This document shows, piece by piece, positions 24,685 to 36,233 of a DNA stretch of 64,000 nt. How positions within the stretch are numbered: position 1 is the first letter of the stretch; each line of letters starts with the position of its first letter. The notes under the pieces were generated by a model that ran no database searches, was not told where the DNA came from, and saw nothing but the letters and a program-made list of their open reading frames with translations. A program made the position numbers and the translations under genes. Origin of the DNA: Streptomyces vinaceus (GTDB lineage Bacteria; Actinomycetota; Actinomycetes; Streptomycetales; Streptomycetaceae); contig NZ_CP023692.1 of the NCBI RefSeq assembly GCF_008704935.1, positions 4,989,001-5,053,000 of the forward strand, given 5' to 3'.

Positions 24685-25827
24685 ATGACCACGCTCCCTC
24701 CGCCGCTCGCGATCGGCCCGCACACCGTGCAGCCCCCCGTGGTGCTCGCCCCCATGGCCGGCATCACCAACGCCCCGTTCCGCACCCTCTGCCGGGAGTT
24801 CAGCGGCGGCAAGGGGTTGTTCGTGAGCGAGATGATCACGACACGCGCCCTGGTCGAGCGCAACGAGAAGACCATGCAGCTGATCCACTTCGACGAGACC
24901 GAGAAGCCGCGCTCGATCCAGCTGTACGGAGTCGACCCGGGGACGGTCGGCAAGGCGGTCCGCATGATCGTCGAAGAGGACCGCGCCGACCACATCGACC
25001 TCAACTTCGGCTGCCCCGTCCCCAAGGTGACCCGCAAGGGCGGCGGCTCCGCCCTCCCGTACAAGCGGAACCTGCTGCGCGCGATCCTGCGCGAGGCCGT
25101 CGCGGGCGCGGGCGACCTGCCGGTCACGATGAAGATGCGCAAGGGCATCAACGACGAGCACCTCACCTACCTGGACGCCGGCCGGATCGCCGTCGAGGAG
25201 GGCGTCACCGCCATCGCCCTGCACGGGCGCACCACCGCCCAGCACTACGGCGGCACCGCGGACTGGGAGGCCATCGCGCGGCTCAAGGAGCACGTGCCGG
25301 AGATCCCCGTGCTCGGAAACGGCGACATCTGGTGCGCCGAGGACGCGCTGCGGATGGTGCGCGAGACCGGCTGCGACGGCGTGGTCGTGGGGCGCGGCTG
25401 CCTGGGCCGCCCGTGGCTGTTCAACGACCTGGTCGCGGCCTTCGAGGGGCGGCCCGAGGACTTCCACAAGCCGACGCTGCGCGAGGTCGCCGCCACCATG
25501 CACCGGCACGCCCAGTTGCTGGGGGAGTGGATCGGCGACGAGACGCGCGGGGTGATCGACTTCCGTAAGCACGTGGCCTGGTACCTCAAGGGCTTCTCGG
25601 TCGGTTCCGAGATGCGGAAGAAGCTCGCGGTCACCTCGTCGCTGGCCGAGCTGAACGCTCATCTGAGCGAGCTGGACCTGGACCAGCCGTGGCCCGAGAG
25701 CGCGGACGGCCCGCGTGGCCGGACGTCCGGAAACAACCGGGTTGTCCTCCCGGATGGCTGGCTGAAGGATCCGTACGACTGTGCGGGCGTGAGTGAGGAC
25801 GCGGAACTGGACACGTCCGGGGGCTGA
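24685..25827 (+). CDS. dusB: tRNA-dihydrouridine synthase (DusB type)
   Basis: This FMN enzyme reduces uridine in the tRNA D-loop. The 380-residue protein has the FMN barrel entry VVLAPMAGITNAPFRTLCRE, HIDLNFGCPVPKVTRKGGGS with the catalytic Cys in GCP, VTMKMRKGI, ALHGRTTAQHYGGTADW, VLGNGDIW and VVVGRGCLGRPWLF. The ATG at 24685 follows GGGG. The C-terminal 60 residues after the Dus domain are an Arg/Gly-rich extension. It ends before a hairpin terminator at 25925. Confidence 0.95.
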   Translation: MTTLPPPLAIGPHTVQPPVVLAPMAGITNAPFRTLCREFSGGKGLFVSEMITTRALVERNEKTMQLIHFDETEKPRSIQLYGVDPGTVGKAVRMIVEEDRADHIDLNFGCPVPKVTRKGGGSALPYKRNLLRAILREAVAGAGDLPVTMKMRKGINDEHLTYLDAGRIAVEEGVTAIALHGRTTAQHYGGTADWEAIARLKEHVPEIPVLGNGDIWCAEDALRMVRETGCDGVVVGRGCLGRPWLFNDLVAAFEGRPEDFHKPTLREVAATMHRHAQLLGEWIGDETRGVIDFRKHVAWYLKGFSVGSEMRKKLAVTSSLAELNAHLSELDLDQPWPESADGPRGRTSGNNRVVLPDGWLKDPYDCAGVSEDAELDTSGG

Positions 25828-25924
25828 GAATCAGCTGACAAAGTATGCCGCCGACGGCGTGACATACGCCACGCATGGGTGGGGTTGCGCTCACATGAGC
25901 GCGAAAATCACGGGTAAGACTTTC

Positions 25925-25951
25925 AAAGGGTGGCACTGGGTGCCACCCTTT
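25925..25951 (+). terminator. Terminator after dusB
   Basis: A perfect 11-bp stem, AAAGGGTGGCA (25925-25935) with TGCCACCCTTT (25941-25951), has a 5-nt loop and ends in TTT. It lies about 100 bp after the dusB stop. Confidence 0.75.
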
Positions 25952-26203
25952 GTTCGTTCAAGACTTGAACGCAAATGTATCGATGATCGCTCATCCGAGC
26001 GGAAACAGGCCTCAGGAGACCCTTCCCCCTTCGGGAGGTGAACGCTCTTCGGAGGTTCTGGCTACTCGTTGGTTACTTTCGATCTGGTGGCGCACGGGTG
26101 GTTACAGCCGCATGACGACCAAGTGGACGTACCCAGAAGCCTTCGATCTGGGTATGTTCCTGGCCGTCAGGGCAGCCACCGAGTCCTCGAGGAGTCGAGA
26201 CCC
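25952..26203 (+). promoter_or_regulatory. ppdk: ppdk upstream region with a short inverted repeat
   Basis: This 252-bp non-coding stretch is less GC-rich than its surroundings. It contains an inverted repeat, TACCCAGA (26130-26137) and TCTGGGTA (26147-26154), with a 9-nt spacer. TATGTT at 26153-26158 could be a -10 element, but no -35 at standard spacing is convincing. The repeat may be an operator or an RNA hairpin near the transcript start. No leader peptide or riboswitch was recognised. Confidence 0.45.
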
Positions 26204-28912
<2,709 letters not shown>

Positions 28913-28943
28913 GCACCTCCTGGCCCTGACAGGGCCCGCTGAC

Positions 28944-28997
28944 TGCGCGTCCGCCCCCGGGTTCCCTGACCCCCGAGGGCGGACGCGCATCTTTTTT
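28944..28997 (+). terminator. Rho-independent terminator after ppdk
   Basis: An 18-bp stem with one mismatch (28944-28961 with 28972-28989) and a 10-nt loop is followed by TCTTTTTTG. This is the strongest canonical terminator in the window. Confidence 0.93.
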
Positions 28998-29302
28998 GTT
29001 GTTCAACAAATCTTTACGCCAGCAGGCGGTGGACGGATCCCCACCCGTCCACCGCCTGCCGGCAATCTGCCAGGCACGTCGGCGCTTCCCGGTGCGACCG
29101 ACCGCCAGGCCCCGCAAAGCCCCCCACGGCCTTCACGGAGCGTTTCGGTCGCATCGGAGTGTGCCTGGCGGAGTACAGGATTTCGGTTGTCACGCCCCTG
29201 CCGAAAGGGGTTTCAACTGTGGCTGAAAGGGCGTGGTGACGTCGTGTGACGGCATGCATACTCATGGGGCGGGGGGATTGCGGTTGCACAGGTGGGGGTT
29301 CG
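28995..29302. other. Intergenic region with two further inverted repeats
   Basis: After the ppdk terminator comes a small 7-2-7 palindrome (28995-29010, TTTGTTG/CAACAAA). A perfect 15-bp hairpin follows (29022-29036, GCAGGCGGTGGACGG, with 29045-29059) with an 8-nt loop and no U-tract. The remaining 240 bp before the next gene has no ORF I would accept. No promoter is certain. Confidence 0.5.
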
Positions 29303-30355
29303 GTGCTGCGTATCCATTTCACTGGAGTGGACCTGGCACGCGTACGGATGGCAGGGCGTCCCGATGCGTTGTGGGAAACGATTCTGAGTTTTCACCGCTT
29401 AAGAGACCGGCGTGATGCGCGGCTCTTCGGTGAATGGCGTACGGAAACCCGGAGCAGGTTGAATAGTGAAACACGTTTGCTCGGTGCGCTCATACCGAGT
29501 CGTGGTTATTTTCCCGATTTCCTGACCCCTGTGGAGGGGCAGTACGGGTGGGACGTGGGACTCGACGCGTTGCGCGGGATCCGCCCCGAACGGATGCGGC
29601 GCGAGCTGGCGCTGCTGGGCGCGGGCACGGGCGTCGGGGCCGCGTTCGGCATGCCCTCGGCCGTCAGCGGGGGCGCCGACGCATCCGTCCCGCGGCGGCT
29701 GCGGGACTTCATGGAAGGCGGCACCAAACACCTCCCCAGGCTGCTCGGAGAGCTGCGCGGCTACCACCGGGCGGCCGTGGAGCCGTACTGGACGCACATC
29801 CAGGCCCAGATCGAGGCCGAGCGGGCCGCACGCGGCCGCGCCCTGCTCGACGGGGGCGCGGACGAGCTGCTGGCCTCGCTGCCGCCGATGCTGCGCTGGA
29901 GGGCGCCGGTCCTGGAGTGCGACTACCCGGTGGACCGCGACGTACGGCTGCGGGGGCGCGGGCTGCTGCTCCAGCCGTCGTTCTTCTGCCGGCGCACCGC
30001 CGTGACCCTGCACGACCCGGAGCTCCCGCCGGTGCTGGTGTACCCGGCCGCCGCGCAGCTGGCCTCGGCGTCGGCGACGGGTGAATCGATTCGGCCCCTG
30101 GAGGAGCAGCGCCAGCGCACGCTCGGCAAGCTCGTCGGGCACACCCGCTCGGTGGTGCTGCGGGCCATCGGCGACGGGGCCACCACCAGCGAGCTGGCCC
30201 GCCGGGCCGGGGTCTCGCTGGCCTCCGCGAGCCAGCACGCCTGCGTGATGCGCGAGGCGGGCCTGGTCACCACCCTGCGCCGGGGCAACGCCGTCCTGCA
30301 CACGGTGACCCCGCTGGGGGCCGCGCTGCTCAAGGGCGGAGCGGTGGCCTCCTAG
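29303..30355 (+). CDS. Winged-helix (ArsR-like) transcriptional regulator with long N-terminal domain
   Basis: I place the start at the GTG at 29303 (VLRIHFTGVDLARVRMAG), a recurrent start in actinobacterial proteins of this type; 350 residues result. The first 260 residues are a poorly characterised domain (DUF5937-like, recognised only by overall form). The last 90 hold a winged helix-turn-helix (DGATTSELARRAGVSLASAS, then QHACVMREAGLVTTLRRGNA). In related loci such proteins often sit beside an MFS transporter; none is adjacent here. The target is unknown. Confidence 0.8.
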   Translation: MLRIHFTGVDLARVRMAGRPDALWETILSFHRLRDRRDARLFGEWRTETRSRLNSETRLLGALIPSRGYFPDFLTPVEGQYGWDVGLDALRGIRPERMRRELALLGAGTGVGAAFGMPSAVSGGADASVPRRLRDFMEGGTKHLPRLLGELRGYHRAAVEPYWTHIQAQIEAERAARGRALLDGGADELLASLPPMLRWRAPVLECDYPVDRDVRLRGRGLLLQPSFFCRRTAVTLHDPELPPVLVYPAAAQLASASATGESIRPLEEQRQRTLGKLVGHTRSVVLRAIGDGATTSELARRAGVSLASASQHACVMREAGLVTTLRRGNAVLHTVTPLGAALLKGGAVAS

Positions 30356-30386
30356 AGGGGGCCCGCCGGCTCCTGGCCGGACCGCC

Positions 30387-30423
30387 GCGCGCCCCGGACC
30401 CGGGATCACGGTCCGGGGCGCGC
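30387..30423 (+). terminator. Terminator after the winged-helix regulator gene
   Basis: A perfect 14-bp stem, GCGCGCCCCGGACC (30387-30400) with 30410-30423, has a 9-nt loop. It begins 31 bp after the gene stop. Confidence 0.8.
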
Positions 30424-30515
30424 CGCCACCGGCCGCCCCGCGAACCGCACGAAGTGACGAACGGCGGGACTTTCCACCCTGGCACGCCCCCCGCGTGCGC
30501 CAAGATGGTGAAGCC

Positions 30516-30980
30516 ATGAACCAGTTCGCCGCGGACAACGACATCTCCGGCCGCGCCGACCTCACCGTCGTGCTGCGCCGCTTCTACACCGCCGCCTTCG
30601 CCGACCGGCGGATCGGTCCGTTCTTCACCGAGATCGCCGGCACGGACCTGGAGGTCCACCTGCCGCGCATCACGGACTTCTGGGAGCGGGCCCTGTTCCG
30701 AACGGCCGGTTACGGACGCGACGCCTTCGGCCCGCACGCCGCCCTGCACGCGGCGCGCGCGATGACCGCCGAGGACTTCGGGCGCTGGGTGCAGCTGTGG
30801 AACGCCGCCGTCGACGGCCTGCACCGCGGGCCGAACGCGGAGCGTGCCAAGGCGACGGGCGAGCGGATCGCCCTGGCCCTGCACCAGCGCCTGGCCGGCG
30901 CCGACCCGGCGCTCCTGCTGCGCCCCGGCAGCCAGGGCTTCGTCCCGTTGGCCGCCCTGGAGCTCCGTACCACGGCCTGA
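30516..30980 (+). CDS. Group III truncated haemoglobin
   Basis: This is a small haem protein of 154 residues with the group III pattern: LRRFYTAAFADRRIGPFFTE at the B/C/E region, HLPRITDFWERALFRTAGYG, and the proximal His in FGPHAALHAARAMTAEDF. The helix pattern WVQLWNAAVDGLHRGPNAE follows. The ATG at 30516 begins MNQFAADNDISGRADL. Such proteins bind O2 or NO; nirBD nearby may give a nitrogen-oxide context, but the two loci are not one operon. Confidence 0.9.
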   Translation: MNQFAADNDISGRADLTVVLRRFYTAAFADRRIGPFFTEIAGTDLEVHLPRITDFWERALFRTAGYGRDAFGPHAALHAARAMTAEDFGRWVQLWNAAVDGLHRGPNAERAKATGERIALALHQRLAGADPALLLRPGSQGFVPLAALELRTTA

Positions 30981-31131
30981 CCTGGTCGGATGGCCCGCCG
31001 GGCGGTGCGCGGAAAAATCTCCGCGGGAGCGATGAGTTTTTCCGGAGCCCCAGGTCTACCCCTCGAAAGCGCACACGAGACGCACACGCGACGCACATGC
31101 GAGAGAAGCATGTGAGAGAAGAGGGACCGAG

Positions 31132-31536
31132 ATGGCCACCATGATCTTCGTCAACCTGCCGGTCAAGGACATCGAGGCCGCCAAGGCGTTCTGGGTCGAG
31201 CTCGGCTACTCCTTCAACCCCCAGTTCAGCGACGACAAGACCGGCTGCCTCGTCATCAGCGACACGATCTTCGCGATGCTCATGACCGAGGCCCGCTTCA
31301 GGGACTTCGCCACCAAGGAGGTCGCGGACGCCACCAAGACCACCGAGGTCATGCTGGCCCTGAGCGCGGACAGCCGGGACCAGGTCGACCAGGTGCTCGG
31401 CGCCGCCCTCGCCGCGGGCGCCACCGAACCCCGTCCGGCCCAGGACCTCGGCTTCATGTACGGCCGGGCCTTCGAGGACCTGGACGGCCACGTCTGGGAG
31501 TACGTCTGGATGGACCCGGCGGCCGTCCAGGGCTGA
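31132..31536 (+). CDS. VOC-superfamily (glyoxalase-like) protein
   Basis: The 134-residue single-domain protein has two beta-alpha-beta-beta-beta modules: MIFVNLPVKDIEAAKAFWVE with LGYSFNPQF, and FMYGRAFEDLDGHVWEYVWM. The second is the usual end of glyoxalase/extradiol-like folds. The ATG at 31132 has a purine-rich AGAAGAGGGA upstream. It converges on nirD with only seven bases between the stop codons. Its reaction is unknown. Confidence 0.9.
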   Translation: MATMIFVNLPVKDIEAAKAFWVELGYSFNPQFSDDKTGCLVISDTIFAMLMTEARFRDFATKEVADATKTTEVMLALSADSRDQVDQVLGAALAAGATEPRPAQDLGFMYGRAFEDLDGHVWEYVWMDPAAVQG

Positions 31537-31543
31537 TGCCCCG

Positions 31544-31888
31544 CTACACCACCGCCGCCGACGTCACGGCGGTCCGCACCGGGTAGGTCCGGACCGCCGC
31601 CCCCTCGTCGTCCAGGCAGCGCCCCGACAGGAGGTCGAAGCGCTGCTTGAGCAGCGGCGAGGCCACGAAGGGCCGGCCCCCGGCGCACCCGACCAGCCCC
31701 CGCGAGAGCACGGCCGCCCCGGTGAACGGATCCCGGTTGTCGATGGCGTACGTGCGCCCCGACCGGTCGACGAACACCGCCGCCTGGCCCCCGTCGGGCA
31801 GCAGGACCGCCACCCCGCGCCCGGGGGTCAGTTCGGACAGCTCGCACACCGTCAGCCAGCCCTCGGGCACGTGCAGTTCCACGGTCAT
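31544..31888 (-). CDS. nirD: Assimilatory nitrite reductase small subunit NirD
   Basis: The 114-residue Rieske-fold protein (WLTVCELSELTPGRGVAVLL, then VDRSGRTYAIDNRDPFTGAA) lacks the Rieske Cys/His ligands, as NirD proteins do. It ends with KQRFDLLSGRCLDDEGAAVR. The ATG at 31888 overlaps the nirB stop by four bases (ATGA), and GGGAGG lies upstream, so the subunits are made together. It associates with NirB for NADH-dependent nitrite reduction to ammonium. Confidence 0.95.
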   Translation of the reverse strand: MTVELHVPEGWLTVCELSELTPGRGVAVLLPDGGQAAVFVDRSGRTYAIDNRDPFTGAAVLSRGLVGCAGGRPFVASPLLKQRFDLLSGRCLDDEGAAVRTYPVRTAVTSAAVV

Positions 31889-34437
31889 CGGGTACCTCCC
31901 ACGGCCTCCAGCGGCCGGATGTCGAGAAGGGTCAGGTCGGGCTTGACCTGGTCGCGTTCGGGCACGAACTTCACGGTCGGGTCGGGGGCTCCGGGCGCGT
32001 TCACGAAGGACACGAACCGGCGCAGCCGCTCCGGGTCCTGGAGGGTCTCGGCCCATTCGTCCCGGTAGTGGGCCACGTGGTCGGCCATCAGCGCCTCCAG
32101 CTCCGCGCACAGGCCGAGCGAGTCGTGCACGATCACGTCCCGCAGGTGGTCCAGGCCGCCCTCCAGCCGCTCCAGCCAGGTGGAGGTGCGCTCCAGGCGG
32201 CCCGCCGTGCGGATGTAGAACATCAGGAACCGGTCGATGAGCCGTACCAGTTCGGCGTCCGACAGGTCCTGTGCCAGCAGATCGGCGTGGCGCGGAGTGG
32301 CCCCGCCGTTCCCGCCGACGTACAGGTTCCAGCCGTGCGCCGTGGCGATCACCCCGAAGTCCTTGCTCTGTGCCTCCGCGCACTCGCGCGCGCAGCCCGA
32401 GACCGCCGACTTGAGCTTGTGCGGGGCGCGCAGGCCCCGGTAGCGCAGCTCCAGGTCGATGGCCATCCGTACGGAGTCCTGGACCCCGTACCGGCACCAG
32501 GTCTGCCCCACGCAGGACTTCACCGTGCGCAGCGCCTTCCCGTACGCGTGCCCGGACTCGAATCCGGCCTCCACGAGCCGGGCCCAGATCCGCGGGAGCT
32601 GGTCCACGCCGGCTCCGAAGAGGTCGATGCGCTGACCGCCGGTGATCTTCGTGTAGAGCCCGAAGTCGCGGGCCACCTCGCCGATCACGATGAGCTTGTC
32701 GGGGGTGATCTCGCCGCCGGGGATGCGCGGGACGACCGAGTAGGAGCCGTTGCGCTGGAGGTTCGCGAGGAAGTGGTCGTTGGTGTCCTGCAGGGCGGCC
32801 TGCGCCCCGTCGAGGACGTAGCCGCTCGCGCCGAGGGTGGGGGCGAGCGAGGCGATGATCGAGCCGACGGCCGGCTTGCAGACCTCGCAGCCGTCGCCGC
32901 CGCGCGCCGTTTCCCGGCCGTGTCCGTCGAGGAGCTGCTCGTACGAGGTCAGCCGGCGGGTCCGGACGATCTCGTAGAGCTCGGCCCGGGTGAAGGGGAA
33001 GCAGCCGCACAGCCCCGTGTCCGCGGCCGCGGGCAGCAGCCGGCCGATCGTCTTGAGGCAGCTGCCGCAGCCGGTGCCCGCCCTGGTGCACCGCTTGACC
33101 TCGGGGAGGGTCGCGCAGGCGGTGATCGCCTCCTTCGTGACGTTGTGGCAGGAGCAGATCACCGCCGAGTCGGGCAGTGCCGAGGGGCCGAGCGCGACGG
33201 GCGCGCCGAGACCGGCGGGCAGGACGAGCCGGTCGGGGCCGACCGGCGGGACGCTGCCGGTGAGCGGGCGCAGCAGGCCGTACGCCTCGGCGTCGCCGAC
33301 CAGGACCCCGCCGAGGAGGACCCCGTCGGGGGAGACGACCAGCTTCTTGTAGATCCCGGAGCGGGAGTCGGAGTAGACGACGTCGAGGCTGCCGGGGGCC
33401 GTGCCGTGGGCGTCGCCGAAGGAGGCCACGTCCACACCGAGCAGCTTGAGCTTCGTGGACAGGTCGGCTCCGGTGAACTCCTTGGCCCGGCCCAGGAGGT
33501 CCTCGGCGGCCGTCTCGGCCATCTCGTAGCCGGGGCCGACCAGCCCGTACACCCGGCCGTCGACGGCCAGCGCGCACTCGCCGATCGCGTAGACGCGCGG
33601 GTCGGAGGTGCGGCACCGGGCGTCGACGCCGATGCCGCCGCGCTCGCCGACGGTCAGGCCCGAGGCGCGGGCGAGCTGGTCGCGGGGGCGGACCCCGGCG
33701 GAGAAGACGACGAGGTCGGTGTCGACGGTGGAGCCGTCGGAGAGCCGCATGCCGGTGACGGAGCCGTCCGCTCCGGTCAGCACCTCCTGGGTGCCGACGC
33801 CGGTGTGGACGGTCAGCCCCATCGACTCGACGGTGCGCAGCAGGGCCGCGCCGCCGCCCTCGTCGACCTGGACGGGCATCAGGCGCGGGGCGAACTCCAC
33901 GACGCGGGTGTCGAGGCCGAGCCCCTTGAGGGCGCCGGCCGCCTCCAGCCCGAGGAGCCCGCCGCCCACGACGGCGCCGCTGGTACGGGTCCGGGCGTAC
34001 TCCTCGATCGCGAGCAGGTCCTCGATGGTGCGGTAGACGAAGCAGCCGGGGGCGTCCCTGCCGGGAACGGGCGGCACGAAGGGGTGGCTGCCGGTCGCGA
34101 GGACCAGCACGTCGTACGGGAACACCCGCCCGGAGCGGGAGGTGACGGTACGGGCGTCGCGGTCGACGGTCTCGGCGGGGTCCGCGAGGTGCAGCTCGAT
34201 CCCGTGCTGCTCCATGAAGCCGGCCGGGGTGAGGGAGAGGTCCTCGGGGGTGCTGCCGGAGAAGTACGAGGTGAGGTGGACGCGGTCGTACGCGGGCCGG
34301 GGCTCCTCGCAGAGCACGGTGATCCGGTGCGTGGCGGTGGCGCCGCGCTCGGCGAGGGCCTCCAGGTAGCGCTGGCCGACCATGCCGTGGCCGATGAGCA
34401 CGATGGCGGGGGTGGGCGTGGGCGTGGCTGCGGCCAT
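31885..34437 (-). CDS. nirB: Assimilatory nitrite reductase large subunit NirB
   Basis: This 850-residue cytoplasmic flavo-Fe-S sirohaem enzyme reduces nitrite to ammonium with NAD(P)H. An N-terminal pyridine-nucleotide/FAD reductase (IVLIGHGMVGQRYLEAL, VLVLATGSHPFVPPVPG, GGGLLGLEAAGALKG) is followed by two BFD-type [2Fe-2S] modules (VICSCHNVTKEAI with GTGCGSCLKTIG, and GCEVCKPAVGS). The sirohaem/[4Fe-4S] domain has SCVGQTWCRYG and SGCARECAEAQ. The ATG at 34437 has GGAGG upstream. The sirohydrochlorin chelatase gene at 46386 could supply its sirohaem. Confidence 0.97.
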   Translation of the reverse strand: MAAATPTPTPAIVLIGHGMVGQRYLEALAERGATATHRITVLCEEPRPAYDRVHLTSYFSGSTPEDLSLTPAGFMEQHGIELHLADPAETVDRDARTVTSRSGRVFPYDVLVLATGSHPFVPPVPGRDAPGCFVYRTIEDLLAIEEYARTRTSGAVVGGGLLGLEAAGALKGLGLDTRVVEFAPRLMPVQVDEGGGAALLRTVESMGLTVHTGVGTQEVLTGADGSVTGMRLSDGSTVDTDLVVFSAGVRPRDQLARASGLTVGERGGIGVDARCRTSDPRVYAIGECALAVDGRVYGLVGPGYEMAETAAEDLLGRAKEFTGADLSTKLKLLGVDVASFGDAHGTAPGSLDVVYSDSRSGIYKKLVVSPDGVLLGGVLVGDAEAYGLLRPLTGSVPPVGPDRLVLPAGLGAPVALGPSALPDSAVICSCHNVTKEAITACATLPEVKRCTRAGTGCGSCLKTIGRLLPAAADTGLCGCFPFTRAELYEIVRTRRLTSYEQLLDGHGRETARGGDGCEVCKPAVGSIIASLAPTLGASGYVLDGAQAALQDTNDHFLANLQRNGSYSVVPRIPGGEITPDKLIVIGEVARDFGLYTKITGGQRIDLFGAGVDQLPRIWARLVEAGFESGHAYGKALRTVKSCVGQTWCRYGVQDSVRMAIDLELRYRGLRAPHKLKSAVSGCARECAEAQSKDFGVIATAHGWNLYVGGNGGATPRHADLLAQDLSDAELVRLIDRFLMFYIRTAGRLERTSTWLERLEGGLDHLRDVIVHDSLGLCAELEALMADHVAHYRDEWAETLQDPERLRRFVSFVNAPGAPDPTVKFVPERDQVKPDLTLLDIRPLEAVGGTR

Positions 34438-34439
34438 GA

Positions 34440-34661
34440 TCAGGAGCCTCCGTCGTCGGTGAGCAGGTGGAACAGGTCGGTCAGGGTCTCGGCGTCCTGC
34501 CAGCTGCGGGCGGGGGCGCCCACGGTGGTGAGTTCGCCGAGGACGGTCACCTCCGTCTCCGTCTCCGTCTCCGCGGTGGTGTCCGCGCCCGGCCGCGCGG
34601 CGAGCAGCAGGGCCCGCGAGGCCGCCGCCGTCACCACCACGCGCTGCCGTTCCGAGGTCAT
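34440..34661 (-). CDS. Small hypothetical protein upstream of nirB
   Basis: This 73-codon frame ends two bases before the nirB ATG and contains the nirB ribosome site. It reads MTSERQRVVVTAAASRALLLAA, an ETETETE acidic stretch, then SWQDAETLTDLFHLLTDDGG. The basic N-terminal and acidic C-terminal halves do not look like a random shadow. Tight spacing suggests translational coupling to nirB. It has no recognised domain, and a strong ribosome site of its own is not visible. Confidence 0.5.
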   Translation of the reverse strand: MTSERQRVVVTAAASRALLLAARPGADTTAETETETEVTVLGELTTVGAPARSWQDAETLTDLFHLLTDDGGS

Positions 34662-34820
34662 GGCACGAGCGTGCGCGTCCGCTGTTTCCCCGCCGCATCG
34701 CCGCTGTTACCCGGACGGAACGCGCACCTCAGCGCCCGGGTTAAGGGTCGGTGAGGCGTCCCTCAAGGGCGGCTTAAGGAACGGTTCGGGCAGCTCGGAG
34801 GCGGTCGCGGCGCCCTTAGC

Positions 34821-36125
34821 GTGACCGGTGTGCGAGATGCGGCGATGCGGGTCAAGGGCGGGATGCTCGGCGGTGCGGGGCTGGTGGCGCTCGTGTGGGC
34901 GGCCCAGGTGCGGCCCTCCGCGCGGCTCGACGCGCTCTTCGCGACCGCCGCCCACCTGAGCGGGCTGCTCGCCGGGTACGGGGTGCTCGTCGTGCTCTTC
35001 CTGATGGCCCGGGTGCCCGCCGTCGAGCACGGCGTCGGCGCCGACCGGCTCGCCCGCTGGCACGCCCGCGGCGGGCGGCACGTGCTGCTGCTCTGTTTCG
35101 GGCACGCCCTCTTCGCCCTGTTCGGGTACGCCGTCCACCAGGGCGTCGACGTGGTCTCCGCCGTCCGGGACCTGTTCGGCTACCCCGCGCTGGCGGCCGC
35201 CTTCGCCGGGACGGCCCTGCTGGCCGCCGTCGGCGTGACCTCCGCCCGAGCCGTACGCGGCCGGGTCAGCCACGAAACCTGGCGGGCGGTCCACCTCCTG
35301 GTCTACCTCGCCGCCTCCTTGGCCTTCGGCCACCAGCTCGCCGGGCCCGATCTCGCCCCGGCCGGCTGGTTCTGGGCCCTCGCCCACGCCACCGTCGCCG
35401 TCCTGCTGGTCTGGTACCGGGCCGTGGTCCCCGTACGGCAGGCCCTGCGGCATGCGCTGCGGGTGGCCGAGGTGCGCATCGAGGGGCCCGGGGTGGTCTC
35501 CGTCGTCGTGTACGGGCAGCACCTGGCGGAACTGCGCGCCGAGCCGGGCCAGTTCCTGCGCTGGCGGTTCCTCCAACGCCGCCTGTGGCACACCGCCCTG
35601 CCGTTCTCGCTGTCCGCGCCTGTCCAGGGGCACACCCTGCGGATCACCGTGAAGGCGCTCGGCGGGCACTCCCGGCGCATCCGCCGGCTGCGCCCCGGGA
35701 CCAGGGTGATCGCCACCGGTCCGTTCGGGGCGCTGACCGCCGCCCGGCGGACCCGCCCCAAGGTGCTGCTGATCGCGGGCGGGGTCGGCATCACGCCGAT
35801 GCGGGCGCTGTTCGAGACGCTGCCCGGGGGGCCGGGGGAGATCACCCTCCTCTACCGGGCCGGGGCCGAGGAGCAGCTGGTGCTGCGCTCCGAGCTGGAG
35901 GCCATCGCCGCCGAGCGGCGGGCGGGGCTGCACTACCTGCTCGGGTCCTCCGACGCCGCCTACGATCCGCTGGCCCCGCAGGCGCTGCTCGCGCTCGTGC
36001 CGGACCTGACCGAGCACGACGTCTACCTGTGCGGGCCGCCGGGGATGGCCGAGGCGACGCGGAGTGCGCTGCTGCGGGCCGGGGTGCCGGCCGCGCGCGT
36101 CCATTGCGAGTGCTTCAGCTTCTGA
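34821..36125 (+). CDS. Ferric-reductase-like transmembrane flavocytochrome
   Basis: The 434-residue membrane protein has about six helices with spaced His pairs suited to haem (RHVLLLCFGHALFALFGYA and HLLVYLAASLAFGHQLAGPD). A cytoplasmic FAD domain follows (EPGQFLRWRFL, LPFSLSAPVQGHTLRITVKA). The NAD(P) domain reads VLLIAGGVGITPMRALFETL and ends YLCGPPGM and HCECFSF. This is the FRE/NOX-like architecture that passes electrons from NAD(P)H across the membrane. The GTG at 34821 is the longest start; GTG or ATG codons within the next nine codons are possible. Confidence 0.88.
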   Translation: MTGVRDAAMRVKGGMLGGAGLVALVWAAQVRPSARLDALFATAAHLSGLLAGYGVLVVLFLMARVPAVEHGVGADRLARWHARGGRHVLLLCFGHALFALFGYAVHQGVDVVSAVRDLFGYPALAAAFAGTALLAAVGVTSARAVRGRVSHETWRAVHLLVYLAASLAFGHQLAGPDLAPAGWFWALAHATVAVLLVWYRAVVPVRQALRHALRVAEVRIEGPGVVSVVVYGQHLAELRAEPGQFLRWRFLQRRLWHTALPFSLSAPVQGHTLRITVKALGGHSRRIRRLRPGTRVIATGPFGALTAARRTRPKVLLIAGGVGITPMRALFETLPGGPGEITLLYRAGAEEQLVLRSELEAIAAERRAGLHYLLGSSDAAYDPLAPQALLALVPDLTEHDVYLCGPPGMAEATRSALLRAGVPAARVHCECFSF

Positions 36126-36233
36126 CCCCGCGTTCCGGCCCCCGCGTTCCGGCCCCGCGCCCCCGCCTGATTCCGCCCCGCCCCGCCCCGCCCTGCCCCG
36201 CTCCCGCCCCGTGATCCGAGAGGCCGCCGCGTC

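Noticed and set aside
31537..31543. Terminator between the convergent VOC and nirD genes
   Set aside because: Only seven bases separate the stops and no hairpin is evident.
32068..34824. 918-codon plus-strand frame opposite nirB
   Set aside because: Antisense shadow of nirB, with no motifs.
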